From assembly GCF_014197245.1 (NCBI RefSeq), contig NZ_JACIFF010000008.1, positions 124,001 through 188,000 of the forward strand: DNA of 64,000 nt, given 5' to 3'. Position numbers and translations under genes: made by a program. Below the pieces are notes generated by a model. It ran no database searches. It was not told the origin of the DNA and worked only from the letters and a program-made list of their open reading frames with translations. Positions 44,527 through 53,127 of the stretch are shown piece after piece (position 1 is the first letter of the stretch; each line of letters begins with the position of its first letter). Source of the stretch: Neolewinella aquimaris (GTDB lineage: Bacteria; Bacteroidota; Bacteroidia; Chitinophagales; Saprospiraceae).

Positions 44527-46113
44527 ATGCGAATCATCCTATATCTCCTTGTGCTGGCGGCCGTCCTACCAGCTTGCACTGCTTCTAATGGAACGGACAC
44601 CGCTCCCGCGCCCCGCCGCCCGAATATTGTATTTATCATGTCGGACGATCACGCGCAGCGGGCCATCTCTGCCTATACCGACGAGCTGATTGAGACGCCC
44701 CACCTGGACCGCATCGCCGATGAAGGCATGCTCTTCCGCAACAGCTTCGTGACCAACTCGATCTGTGCGCCCAGCCGCGCCGCCATTTTGACCGGAAAGT
44801 ACAGCCACCTGAACGGGAAGATCGACAACCTGAGCCCGTTTAATCCCGACCAGTGGACCTTCCCCGAAGCCCTCCACGATGCCGGTTACCGCACTGCCCT
44901 GATCGGCAAACACCATTTGCAGGCCGTACCCCGCGGCATCGACGAGTTTCGTGGACTGATCGGACAGGGCAGCTACTACAACCCGGTGTTTGTGCACAAT
45001 GGCGACACCCTGACGGCCGATACGGGCTACACCTCCACCCTGATCACCGACTACGCCCTGGAAGAACTGAAGCGCAACGCCGCGAGCGACCAGCCCTTCA
45101 TGATGCTCTACTGGCACAAAGCCCCCCACCGCAACTGGATGCCCGACACCAGCGACCTGGCCGGATTGCTCGACAAAACATACCCCGAACCCGCTACCCT
45201 ACGCGACGACTACGCGGGACGCCCGGCCGCGGAACACGCAGACATGCGCATTGCCGACATGTTTACCAGCAACGACCTGAAGGTGACCGGCGAGTTTCAG
45301 AACCCGGACCCCGGTACCGGCGGTGCCACCTTCATCAAGAATCCCAACTTCGATCAGGTAAAGAATTTCGACCGCCAACTCGGACGCTTGACCGACGGAC
45401 AGCGGGCCGCGTGGGAGCCTTTTCTGCAACGCGTCGGCAAGGAATGGCAGGCCGTGAAGGGCACCGACGAGGAACTCGGCTGGCGCTACCAGCGCTACAT
45501 GCAGGATTACCTGGCCAGCGTGAAGAGCGTGGACGAAAACGTGGGTCGCGTGCTCGATTACCTCGACGAGAGCGGACTGGCCGAGAACACCATCGTAATT
45601 TACACCAGCGACCAGGGCTTCTACCTCGGCGAGCACGGCTGGTACGATAAGCGCTTTATGTACGAGGAAAGTCACCGTACGCCCCTGATGATTCGCTACC
45701 CGCCCCTGATCCAATCCGGCAGCGAAACCGATGCCCTGGTCATCAACATCGACCTGGCCCCCACCCTCCTGGAACTGGCCGGTGTGACTGTACCCGAAGA
45801 AGCACAGGGCCGCAGCCTGACGCCCCTCCTTGAAGGCAGCACCCCCGGTGACTGGCGCGACGAAATCTACTACCGCTACTACCAGCAGATGGACAGTTAC
45901 CACCGCGTGGCCCGCCACGAAGGGGTGCGCGGCGATCGCTACAAGCTGATCCACTTCACCGAGCCGGGCTTCGAGGGGTACGAATTGTATGACCTGGAGG
46001 AAGACCCCCAGGAAATGGAAAATCGCGTCGACGACCCGGCACTGGCCGCAGAGAAAGAGCGGTTGCAGGGGGCGTTGCGGGAATTACGGGAGGAGTTGAG
46101 GGTGACGGACTGA
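44527..46113 (+). CDS. Sulfatase lipoprotein
   Basis: A 528-aa type I sulfatase with a lipoprotein signal (LYLLVLAAVLPACTAS). The alkaline-phosphatase fold is clear: RRPNIVFIMSDDHAQRAI with metal Asp pair, the formylglycine site CAPSRAAILTG (Cys about residue 80), GKHHLQAVP, VIYTSDQGFYLGEHGWYDKR and RTPLMIRYP. Cys-type sulfatases need FGE or anSME to mature; neither is certain here. It probably removes sulfate from marine polysaccharides at the cell surface or periplasm. Start 44527 opens the signal peptide. It ends one base from the convergent NTF2-like gene. Confidence 0.93.
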   Translation: MRIILYLLVLAAVLPACTASNGTDTAPAPRRPNIVFIMSDDHAQRAISAYTDELIETPHLDRIADEGMLFRNSFVTNSICAPSRAAILTGKYSHLNGKIDNLSPFNPDQWTFPEALHDAGYRTALIGKHHLQAVPRGIDEFRGLIGQGSYYNPVFVHNGDTLTADTGYTSTLITDYALEELKRNAASDQPFMMLYWHKAPHRNWMPDTSDLAGLLDKTYPEPATLRDDYAGRPAAEHADMRIADMFTSNDLKVTGEFQNPDPGTGGATFIKNPNFDQVKNFDRQLGRLTDGQRAAWEPFLQRVGKEWQAVKGTDEELGWRYQRYMQDYLASVKSVDENVGRVLDYLDESGLAENTIVIYTSDQGFYLGEHGWYDKRFMYEESHRTPLMIRYPPLIQSGSETDALVINIDLAPTLLELAGVTVPEEAQGRSLTPLLEGSTPGDWRDEIYYRYYQQMDSYHRVARHEGVRGDRYKLIHFTEPGFEGYELYDLEEDPQEMENRVDDPALAAEKERLQGALRELREELRVTD

Positions 46114-46114
46114 T

Positions 46115-46975
46115 TTATTCGTTGATCGCCTCCATCACCGCCTCCACCCGCTCGTTCGGCACCGTCATGCTCAGGGTGTAGTGGGCGATCTTCCACTCAC
46201 CCTTTTGGTCGCGCTTGACGACGGCGGTACCGCGGCAGGGACCCATCCAGGTGTCGAGGAGCTCGTCCCAGTAGGCAACCTTGGCGTCCGGGTCATAGAA
46301 TACGTGGCGCTCCGTAGCAGTGAACTCCCAGGCCTTGCCCGCATCGAAGTAAGGCTTGGCGAAGGCGTAAAACTCCTCCCGCGTCCAGTGCTCGCCGGGG
46401 TCGGTGCCGATGTAAATAGCATCCGGAGTCATGGCACCGAAGAAGGCGTCCAGATCGGCACTGGCGGCGGCGGCGTGCCAGTTAGTGGCCAGGTCCTTAA
46501 GTTGCTGTTCGACCGGGGTGGTCGATGGTAGGGTGCAGCCGGTCGTCTTTCGGGTGTCCATGATGTTGACGATCCGCCACCGATCCTGGTCATGCACGAG
46601 CTGAAAGGCGTTGGTGCCGCAGTGGTGTATCTCGCCATTGAGCACGAAGGTGTAGGGCGTCCAGGCGGTGGCCAGGCGGCCGTCGGTACGGATCTCGGTG
46701 TAGTGGAGCTGCTCGTCTAGGATACCGGCATCGGCCTGGTGGAGTCCGGAGAGCCAGCCGGTGATGCTTCCTTCATTCACTACGGTACGACCGGCCGAAT
46801 CCACCGCTACGGAGTTCAACGAGGCACCGGGGTGAAACAGGGCGCCCATCCCCGTGGAATCGCCGCTTCGCATTCCGTCGAAGAGCTGGGTGAGGGTTTC
46901 ACGGGGCGTGGACTGGGCAGGTAGCAGCGCACCGAGCAACACAAACAGAATCAAGGAAAGTAGATGGGATTTCAT
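46115..46975 (-). CDS. Exported protein with two NTF2-like (SnoaL/DUF4440) domains
   Basis: A 286-aa exported protein (signal LLSLILFVLLGALLPAQS). Two cone-shaped NTF2-like domains in tandem: residues about 22-145 (RETLTQLFDGMRSGDSTGMG, WTPYTFVLNGEIHHCGTNAF, DRWRIVNIMDTRK) and about 155-286 (LATNWHAAAASADLDAFFGA, DAIYIGTDPGEHWTREEFYA, VAYWDELLDTWMGPCRGTAV). The fold binds small ligands or acts as an enzyme; the role here is unknown. Probably transcribed after the ester cyclase-like gene, which is the same strand with a 48-nt gap. Confidence 0.8.
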   Translation of the reverse strand: MKSHLLSLILFVLLGALLPAQSTPRETLTQLFDGMRSGDSTGMGALFHPGASLNSVAVDSAGRTVVNEGSITGWLSGLHQADAGILDEQLHYTEIRTDGRLATAWTPYTFVLNGEIHHCGTNAFQLVHDQDRWRIVNIMDTRKTTGCTLPSTTPVEQQLKDLATNWHAAAASADLDAFFGAMTPDAIYIGTDPGEHWTREEFYAFAKPYFDAGKAWEFTATERHVFYDPDAKVAYWDELLDTWMGPCRGTAVVKRDQKGEWKIAHYTLSMTVPNERVEAVMEAINE

Positions 46976-47023
46976 CGGACGGACTTTACTTGGCTAGGAT
47001 CAATGCCCTAAAAGTAAAGCGAT

Positions 47024-47431
47024 TTAGCCCGGCACTTCTACTCCCAGTTGCTTCAGAATGCCAAGCTCGTCGGTACTACCCCAACGCTCCTTTAGTTTGC
47101 CGTTTTCGAAGCGACCGATCTGCATACCCCGCGCGCTGAACGATTTGCCGGTGGGGGCAACTCCCATAAATTCTCCCTTATGGGTACCGGAGACCGTGTA
47201 GGCAAAACAGACGTTGTCGGCATCGGTGACCAGGTGCTTCACCTCGATCTTGAGGTCGGGGAAGGCGTTGCGCATCATGGTGAAAAAGTCGATGAAGCCC
47301 TGGGGGCCGGGGCCCTGCATGGGGGCGGGGTCGTGGTCCTTTACGTCCTGGGCGACGACTTCGCGGATCAGCTCGAGCTTACCGGTGTTAACGGCTTCGC
47401 CGAATTTTTTCTGGGCTTCGGTGTTGGTCAT
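47024..47431 (-). CDS. Ester cyclase / SnoaL-like protein
   Basis: A 135-aa single-domain NTF2-like protein of the ester cyclase (SnoaL-like polyketide cyclase) group: NTGKLELIREVVAQDVKDHD, PGPQGFIDFFTMMRNAFPDL, YTVSGTHKGEFMGVAPTGKS and RFENGKLKERWGSTDELGIL. No signal peptide. Despite the family name, no polyketide genes are nearby; such stand-alone proteins usually have no known substrate. Confidence 0.85.
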   Translation of the reverse strand: MTNTEAQKKFGEAVNTGKLELIREVVAQDVKDHDPAPMQGPGPQGFIDFFTMMRNAFPDLKIEVKHLVTDADNVCFAYTVSGTHKGEFMGVAPTGKSFSARGMQIGRFENGKLKERWGSTDELGILKQLGVEVPG

Positions 47432-47566
47432 GGGGTTTGGTTGTTGAATTGTGGGGTTTATTAGTTGTTGGCTCGGTTACGCTACCGGGTTCGGGTGGAC
47501 GATGTTCGGCATGAATGGGTACTTTGTTGAAGCACTACACTTTCTGAACGCCCACATACTGTCTCA

Positions 47567-49363
47567 ATGAGAACCCTGTTACTGCTTTCACTTTTGCTTC
47601 CCATCGGACTAGTCGCACAGGTCGAACTTACCGGTGAGCACATGACCTGGTACCCCATCACGCTTACTGCCGACGGCCCCGATACCGGGGAGGACGACAC
47701 CTACAACCCCTTTCTCCACTACCGGATGGACGTGACCTTTACCCACGATTCCGCTACCTATACCGTGCCGGGCTACTTCGCCGCAGATGGCAACGCCGGT
47801 CAAACGGGGGCAACCAAGGGCAATAAATGGCGGGCACGCTTCTCCCCCGATCGCGCCGGCGAGTGGACCTACCAAATCAGCTTCCGCCGGGGAAGCAACG
47901 TAGCCGTAGCGGACAATAATCTGGCGGGGACGCAGGTGCAGGGAATCGACGGAAAGCGGGGCTCGTTCACGATCCGAAAGACGGACAAAGGCGGCCGTGA
48001 CCTCCATGGCAAGGGGCGCCTGCAGTTCAACGGCCAACAATATCCCCGCTGGGCGGAGACCGGGGAGTTGTTCATCAAATCTGGTCCCGATGCACCGGAA
48101 AACCTCCTCTCCTACGCCGACTTCGACGGCACCTTCCACAACGACGGCCACCGCGACGACCTGGTAAAGACCTGGGAGCCGCACGTTCGCGACTGGAAAG
48201 AAGGCGACCCGAGCTGGCATGACGGCAAGGGAAAGGGTCTCATCGGTGCCATCAACTACCTCGCCGAGGAGGAAATGAACTCGATCAGCTTCCTGGTCCT
48301 CAACATCGCCGGCGACGATCGCAACGTCTTTCCCTACGTGACCTACAACGATTACGAGCGGATGGACGTCAGCAAACTCGACCAGTGGGAAGTCGTCTTT
48401 GACCACGCTACCCGCAACGGCATGTTCCTCCACTTCAAGCTCTCGGAAGCCGAAAACCAGGGCTTACTCGACGGCGGCGACGTAGGGCCCCAGCGCAAGC
48501 TCTTCTACCGCGAGCTCATTGCCCGCTTCGGTCACCACCCCGCCCTCAACTGGAACGTCGGCGAGGAAAACGGCGTGTGGAACCAGAAGGAAGTCACCCC
48601 CATGCAGACCACCACCCAGCGACTGGCCATGGCCCGCCACCTCGCCGCCACCGACCCCTACGGCCACCTGATCGTGATCCACAACGGGCAGGCCTTTTAC
48701 GACATTCTTGGTCCGGAAAGCGAGTACACCGGCCTATCGCTGCAAACCAATCGGGCCGACTTCAGCCGTGTCTACCCCGCCACCCGCCGCTGGCTCGATC
48801 TCGCTCGTGACGCCAAACGCCCCCTGGCCGTCGCCGTCGACGAACCCGGCGACGCCCAGCACAGCCTCATCACCGACGGAGAAGACCCCGAGCACAACCT
48901 GGCTCGCCAGAATGCCCTCTGGGGCGCCCTCATGGCCGGCGCCTGGGGCGTCGAGTGGTACTTCGGTTACGCCCACCCCCACTCCGACCTCAGCTGCCAG
49001 GACTTCCGCAGCCGCGACCTCTTCTGGGACCAGTGCCGCGCAGCCCTCACCTTCCTCCGCGAACAGGCCGTGCCCCTCGACCAGATGTCCCCCGCCAATG
49101 ACCGCACCCCCGCAGACAACGACTGGATACTGGCAACAAAAGACGACGCACACTTCCTCATCCTAAAAAAGATCGACCAGCCGGCCCCGAAAACGATACA
49201 GGTAAAGCCCGGCGCCTACACTATTCGCTACCTTAACCCCCGCACCGGCGACCTCACCCAACCAGTCGCCACCCAAAGCAGTGCCGATCAGCTCACCCTT
49301 GCCCCCCCTCCCGCCGAACCAATGATGGACTGGGTGATTTTGGTAAAAGCCGTAGCGAAGTAA
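47567..49363 (+). CDS. DUF5060-type exported glycosidase-like protein
   Basis: A 598-aa exported protein (MRTLLLLSLLLPIGLVAQ). An N-terminal DUF5060 beta-sandwich (YRMDVTFTHDSATYTVPGYF, RARFSPDRAGEWTYQISFRR) is followed by a TIM-barrel-like domain (residues about 150-500: INYLAEEEMNSISFLVLNI, HFKLSEAENQGLL, LNWNVGEENGVWN, AVAVDEPGDAQHS) and a short C-terminal sandwich (PGAYTIRYLNPRTGDL). The Glu pair in NVGEEN and DEPG fits a retaining hydrolase. Substrate unknown. Codon use is that of the core. A GC-rich word is embedded in frame at 47923-47940. Confidence 0.85.
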   Translation: MRTLLLLSLLLPIGLVAQVELTGEHMTWYPITLTADGPDTGEDDTYNPFLHYRMDVTFTHDSATYTVPGYFAADGNAGQTGATKGNKWRARFSPDRAGEWTYQISFRRGSNVAVADNNLAGTQVQGIDGKRGSFTIRKTDKGGRDLHGKGRLQFNGQQYPRWAETGELFIKSGPDAPENLLSYADFDGTFHNDGHRDDLVKTWEPHVRDWKEGDPSWHDGKGKGLIGAINYLAEEEMNSISFLVLNIAGDDRNVFPYVTYNDYERMDVSKLDQWEVVFDHATRNGMFLHFKLSEAENQGLLDGGDVGPQRKLFYRELIARFGHHPALNWNVGEENGVWNQKEVTPMQTTTQRLAMARHLAATDPYGHLIVIHNGQAFYDILGPESEYTGLSLQTNRADFSRVYPATRRWLDLARDAKRPLAVAVDEPGDAQHSLITDGEDPEHNLARQNALWGALMAGAWGVEWYFGYAHPHSDLSCQDFRSRDLFWDQCRAALTFLREQAVPLDQMSPANDRTPADNDWILATKDDAHFLILKKIDQPAPKTIQVKPGAYTIRYLNPRTGDLTQPVATQSSADQLTLAPPPAEPMMDWVILVKAVAK

Positions 49364-49380
49364 TGACCCATCTATGCTGA

Positions 49381-49800
49381 CTCGGCGTGCAACGCCTCGA
49401 CCAAAATAACCCGTTGCGCAGCAACTCAATCTGCGAAAAAATCCGCGCCTTCTGCGTGATCTGCGGTGAACCTCCCCCGTTGCGCAGCAACCACCACCAC
49501 CCCCCTCGGCGTGCAACGCCTCGACCTTGCCCTTACGCTGCGCAGCAACCCCTACCATCTCAGACCAGAGGTCGCTCGACCTTACACCTTCTATCCTTCT
49601 ATCCGTGAATGAATCCGTGCAAATTCGTGTAATCCGTGGTTGACTTTTTCCGTTGCGCAGCAACCACCACACCCCCCTCGGCGTGCAACGCCTCGACCTT
49701 GCCCTTACGCTGCGCAGCAACTCAATCTGCGAAAAAATCCGCGCCTTCTGCGCAATCTGCGGTGACCACTCCCCCGTTGCGCAGCAACCACCACACCCCA
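49381..49800. repeat. Mosaic repeat cluster (458-bp gene-free region)
   Basis: The region 49364-49821 is built of recurring words: CTCGGCGTGCAACGCCTCGA at 49381, 49505 and 49677; GTTGCGCAGCAAC (hairpin GTTGC-gca-GCAAC) at least six times; CAGACCAGAGGTCGCTCGA; ATCCGTG/CAAATTCGTGTAATCCGTGG; and TCTGCGAAAAAATCCGCGCC twice. The same words form the block at 41511-42387. ORFs across it are artefacts. It ends at the promoter of the E1 gene. Confidence 0.9.
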
Positions 49801-49809
49801 CCCTTGCCG

Positions 49810-49817
49810 TATTTTTA
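49810..49817 (+). promoter_or_regulatory. -7 box TATTTTTA abutting the E1 start
   Basis: TATTTTTA is followed by CACC and the ATG at 49822. Spacing equals that at 15146 and 51843 and predicts a leaderless mRNA for the dehydrogenase gene. Confidence 0.45.
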
Positions 49818-49821
49818 CACC

Positions 49822-51816
49822 ATGACGGCCACCACCACCCCCCTCACCTACACCGGCTACGACCTATCGGACGAAACGCTGCTCCGCCTCTACCGCGAGC
49901 TCCTGCGTCCCCGCCTCATCGAAGAAAAGATGCTGAAGCAGCTCCGCGGCGGCGTGATCTCCAAATGGTTCTCGGGCATCGGACAGGAAGCCATCAGCGT
50001 AGGCTGTACCCTTGCCCTGGAACCGGATGAATTTATCTTCACCATGCACCGAAATTTGGGGGTATTCACCGGTCGGGAAGTGCCCCTCGAACGCCTCTTC
50101 GCCCAGTGGCAGGGAAAGCCCGGCGGATTCACCAAGGGCCGCGACCGCAGCTTCCATTTCGGCAGCACCGAACACCACATCGTCGGTATGATCAGCCACC
50201 TCGGACCGCAGTTGGCCCTGGCCGCCGGAGTTGCGCTGTGGCATAAAATGCGGGGAGAACCAAAGGTCAGCCTGGCCTTCACCGGCGACGGCGGCACCAG
50301 CGAGGGAGATTTCCACGAAGCCCTCAACATTGCGGCAGTATGGAAACTTCCCGTGCTCTTCGTAATTGAAAACAACGGATACGGCCTCTCCACACCGGTC
50401 AGCGAACAGTATGCCTGCGACAGCCTGGCCGACCGGGGGAAGGGTTACGGCATGCGATCGCTGTCCATCGATGGCAACAACATTCTGGAGGTGTACTCCA
50501 CCATCAAGCAACTTGCCGAAGAAATGCGGGAAAACCCCGAACCGGTACTAGTAGAATGCCGCACCTTCCGCGTCCGCGGTCACGAGGAGGCCAGCGGCGT
50601 CAAGTACGTACCCGACGAACTGATCGAAAGCTGGCAAGCCCGCGACCCGGTCACCTCATTCGGTGAATTCCTGCGCCACCGGGGCTTACTTAATGATGCC
50701 GTACAACTGAAGTGGGAAACGGAGATTAAACAAGCCATCGAAGACGCCCTCACCACCGCCGCCGATCTGCCCGCCGTGACGGCCTCCACCGAAAATGAGA
50801 TAGGAGACCTCTTCGCACCTACGCCCGCGCTTCGGACATCGCAGCCGGGCAACTCGGTGGAAAAACGTTTTGTTGACGCCATTAGTGATGGCCTCAGAGA
50901 AGCCATGCACGCGCATCCCCAACTCGTGCTGATGGGACAAGATATTGCCGACTACGGCGGTGTATTCAAGATCACGGACGGCTTCGTGGCGGAGTTCGGA
51001 AAGGAACGCGTCCGCAATACCCCCCTCTGTGAAAGCGGCGTCATCGGTGCAGCCCTGGGCTACGCGATCGCCGGCGGAAAGGCCATGGTGGAGATGCAGT
51101 TCGGCGATTTTGTGAGCGTAGGCTTCAACCAGATCGTCAACAACCTGGCCAAATTACACTACCGCTGGGGGCAGAATGCCGACGTGGTGATCCGACTTCC
51201 CGTAGGTGGGGGCGTCGGAGCCGGTCCCTTCCACAGCCAGACGATGGAAAGCTGGTTTACTTCGGTGGCCGGCTTAAAGATCGTATACCCTAGTACGCCC
51301 GAAGACGCCAAATCACTACTGATTGCCGCCATCGCGGATCCTAATCCGGTCCTCTTCTTCGAGCACAAGGGGCTTTACCGTTCGCTCAGCGGACCGGTCA
51401 GTGAAGGGTATACGCCCGGGGAAATAGGGAAGGCACGTATGGTGCGCGAGGGCAACGACCTCACCATTGTCACCTACGGCGCTGGGGTACACTGGGCAAG
51501 TGAGGCGGTAGACTCGGTAGGTGGCGATGTTGAAATCATAGACCTCCGCAGCTTGACACCCTTAGACTACGATGCCATTCGGACATCGGTAGCCAAAACC
51601 AGCCGCGCCATCGTGCTCCACGAAGCCTCCCTTACCGGCGGATTCGGCGGCGAACTAGCGGCCTGGATCTCGGAACACTGCTTCGAACTGCTCGATGCCC
51701 CCGTCCGCCGCGTCGCCAGCCTGGACACCCCCGTTCCCTTCGCTCCCGCCCTCGAAGAGCAGTACCTCCCCAAAAATCGACTCACCACCGCTATTCGACA
51801 ACTGCTTGCCTACTAA
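49822..51816 (+). CDS. 2-oxoacid dehydrogenase E1, fused alpha and beta subunits
   Basis: A 664-aa thiamine-diphosphate enzyme that decarboxylates a 2-oxo acid (pyruvate or branched-chain type). Residues about 15-320 are E1-alpha: KWFSGIGQEAISVGCTLAL, FTMHRNLGVFTGREVP, and the ThDP motif GDGGTSEGD...VIENN. Residues about 340-664 are E1-beta: LVLMGQDIADYGGVFKITDG, NTPLCESGVIGAALGYAIAG, RLPVGGGVGAGPFHSQTMES and IDLRSLTPLDYDAI. Alpha-beta fusion is common in Bacteroidota. Start 49822 was chosen since the ORF upstream is repeat DNA. An E2 gene lies 9.5 kb away (61305) but is of the 2-oxoglutarate type. Confidence 0.92.
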   Translation: MTATTTPLTYTGYDLSDETLLRLYRELLRPRLIEEKMLKQLRGGVISKWFSGIGQEAISVGCTLALEPDEFIFTMHRNLGVFTGREVPLERLFAQWQGKPGGFTKGRDRSFHFGSTEHHIVGMISHLGPQLALAAGVALWHKMRGEPKVSLAFTGDGGTSEGDFHEALNIAAVWKLPVLFVIENNGYGLSTPVSEQYACDSLADRGKGYGMRSLSIDGNNILEVYSTIKQLAEEMRENPEPVLVECRTFRVRGHEEASGVKYVPDELIESWQARDPVTSFGEFLRHRGLLNDAVQLKWETEIKQAIEDALTTAADLPAVTASTENEIGDLFAPTPALRTSQPGNSVEKRFVDAISDGLREAMHAHPQLVLMGQDIADYGGVFKITDGFVAEFGKERVRNTPLCESGVIGAALGYAIAGGKAMVEMQFGDFVSVGFNQIVNNLAKLHYRWGQNADVVIRLPVGGGVGAGPFHSQTMESWFTSVAGLKIVYPSTPEDAKSLLIAAIADPNPVLFFEHKGLYRSLSGPVSEGYTPGEIGKARMVREGNDLTIVTYGAGVHWASEAVDSVGGDVEIIDLRSLTPLDYDAIRTSVAKTSRAIVLHEASLTGGFGGELAAWISEHCFELLDAPVRRVASLDTPVPFAPALEEQYLPKNRLTTAIRQLLAY

Positions 51817-51842
51817 CCCACCACATTACCACCCCCCCACAT

Positions 51843-51850
51843 TACCTTCG
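51843..51850 (+). promoter_or_regulatory. -7 box TACCTTCG abutting the DUF5606 start
   Basis: TACCTTCG is followed by CGCC and the ATG at 51855, only 38 nt after the E1 stop. It suggests that this gene has its own leaderless transcript. Confidence 0.45.
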
Positions 51851-51854
51851 CGCC

Positions 51855-52259
51855 ATGAAATTCAGTGAAATCATCGCCGTCAGCGGCTTACCCGGATTAT
51901 ATACCGTTGTGACCGAACGCAAGGGAGGCATCATCGTCGAAGACATGCGCAGCAAGAAGCGCCGCTTCGCCCCCGCCCGTAAGCACCAATTCGCTCCGCT
52001 GGAAAGCATGGCCGTGTACACCGACGACGGAGACGCGGAGCCCCTGCGCAAGGTGTTTGACCGGATGCAGGAGCAGCACGAAGACAACCCCGCTCCGGCA
52101 CCGAATGAAAGCAAGGAACGGCTGTTCGATTACCTCGAAGACGTCCTGCCCACCTACGATAAGGAAAGGGTACACGCCAGTGACGTAAAGCGGCTACTCA
52201 AGTGGTATCACTTCATGCTGGACAACCAGCTGTTTGCCGACCTCTCCGAGGAAGAGTAA
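51855..52259 (+). CDS. DUF5606 domain protein
   Basis: A 134-aa protein of the Bacteroidota family DUF5606. MKFSEIIAVSGLPGLYTVVT then GGIIVEDMRSKKRRFAPARK is the SH3-like N-terminal domain. RKVFDRMQEQHEDNP leads to KERLFDYLEDVLPTYDKERV and KRLLKWYHFMLDNQLF, the conserved C-terminal helices. Cytoplasmic. Its function is unknown, but it is widely conserved, which supports the Bacteroidota assignment of the window. Convergent with the glucosaminidase gene. Confidence 0.92.
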   Translation: MKFSEIIAVSGLPGLYTVVTERKGGIIVEDMRSKKRRFAPARKHQFAPLESMAVYTDDGDAEPLRKVFDRMQEQHEDNPAPAPNESKERLFDYLEDVLPTYDKERVHASDVKRLLKWYHFMLDNQLFADLSEEE

Positions 52260-52262
52260 GCC

Positions 52263-53018
52263 CTAATCGAACCGCGCCAGCTCGTAGCGATCAATCGTAC
52301 GCTGTAGTTGGGCCGCCAGGGTACCGTCGTTATTGAGTCCGAGTTCCTGTAGCCCGGCCGACCAGCGCCGGTAGTCCCGAGCATCGAACTGCGTCATCCG
52401 ACTGAAGGAGCCACTGGTCACGTGTAGGCTAAAGTCCCGGAAACTGGTCCAGGCCGTCTCATAACGGCGCATGCACTCGCCGCCGGAGCGTCCGGTAGCG
52501 CCGTTCCAGTCGGCCGTACAGCCTAGTCCGAAGTAGTTGTTCAAATCCCGCGCTCCCGCAGCCTGCCCCGCCCGACTGTACAGCAGCCCGGTAGCCAAAA
52601 TGACGCTGGCCGGAATACCGAATTTTTTTTGCTCGGCCTGCGCCACGTGTCCGAACCGCTCCAGGTAAGCCGCCACCTGCGCATCGCCCACCTTCTCCAG
52701 CAGACTGAACTGGTCAGCCTCGGAATTGCTAGCGAATATGTTGAACCGGGAGAAGAAGCCACCACCGCTGTCTTTGGAAGCCGCCGCCGTGCGCTCATCC
52801 GTATAGTAGAGGGGCTCAGCGGATGAGGTCGCCTCAATCGGACGCTCCGGTAAAGTAGTGGCCGGCAAGGGTTCCGACGCGGGGTGCCCGAGCCGAAGAT
52901 TAAAGTTCACCTGCTTCTGGGACAGGAGGAGAAGGGCACAGCCGATCAGGCCGACGCGCAGCCAGTGCCTGCCGACGAAGGCCGTCAGGCGAGTAAGTAA
53001 GACTTTCATTTTTTGCAA
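52263..53018 (-). CDS. Membrane-anchored glucosaminidase domain protein
   Basis: A 251-aa protein with one N-terminal membrane anchor (WLRVGLIGCALLLLS) and a C-terminal lysozyme-like glucosaminidase (FlgJ/LytG-type) domain: YLERFGHVAQAEQKKFGIPA then SVILATGLLYSRAGQAAGAR, NNYFGLGCTADWNGATGRSG and TAWTSFRDFSLHVTSGSFSR. Such enzymes cut between GlcNAc and MurNAc in peptidoglycan. Family members usually have Glu where this protein reads GLLYSRAG (commonly xQxxLESGxG), so catalysis may be altered; check by alignment. Start at 53018 or 53009. Confidence 0.85.
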   Translation of the reverse strand: MQKMKVLLTRLTAFVGRHWLRVGLIGCALLLLSQKQVNFNLRLGHPASEPLPATTLPERPIEATSSAEPLYYTDERTAAASKDSGGGFFSRFNIFASNSEADQFSLLEKVGDAQVAAYLERFGHVAQAEQKKFGIPASVILATGLLYSRAGQAAGARDLNNYFGLGCTADWNGATGRSGGECMRRYETAWTSFRDFSLHVTSGSFSRMTQFDARDYRRWSAGLQELGLNNDGTLAAQLQRTIDRYELARFD

Positions 53019-53127
53019 CCTTTAACGAGGACGAAATGTGATCGGTCCTGAGTGTAACCCCCCGGTAGCCGAAGCACCGGTGTACGGCAAAGTTAGGTCG
53101 CACGCCTTTATCAAACAAATTGTTTGA

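Noticed and set aside
42965..46113. Radical SAM gene as the anaerobic sulfatase-maturing enzyme (anSME) of the neighbouring Cys-type sulfatase
   Set aside because: anSME enzymes need two further [4Fe-4S] clusters from C-terminal cysteines. This protein has none after its first motif, and the genes are divergently transcribed.
49163..49801. 212-codon minus-strand ORF over the repeat region
   Set aside because: Its translation is made of repeated phrases (LLRNG, RCTPR) produced by the DNA repeats; it overlaps the end of the DUF5060 gene.
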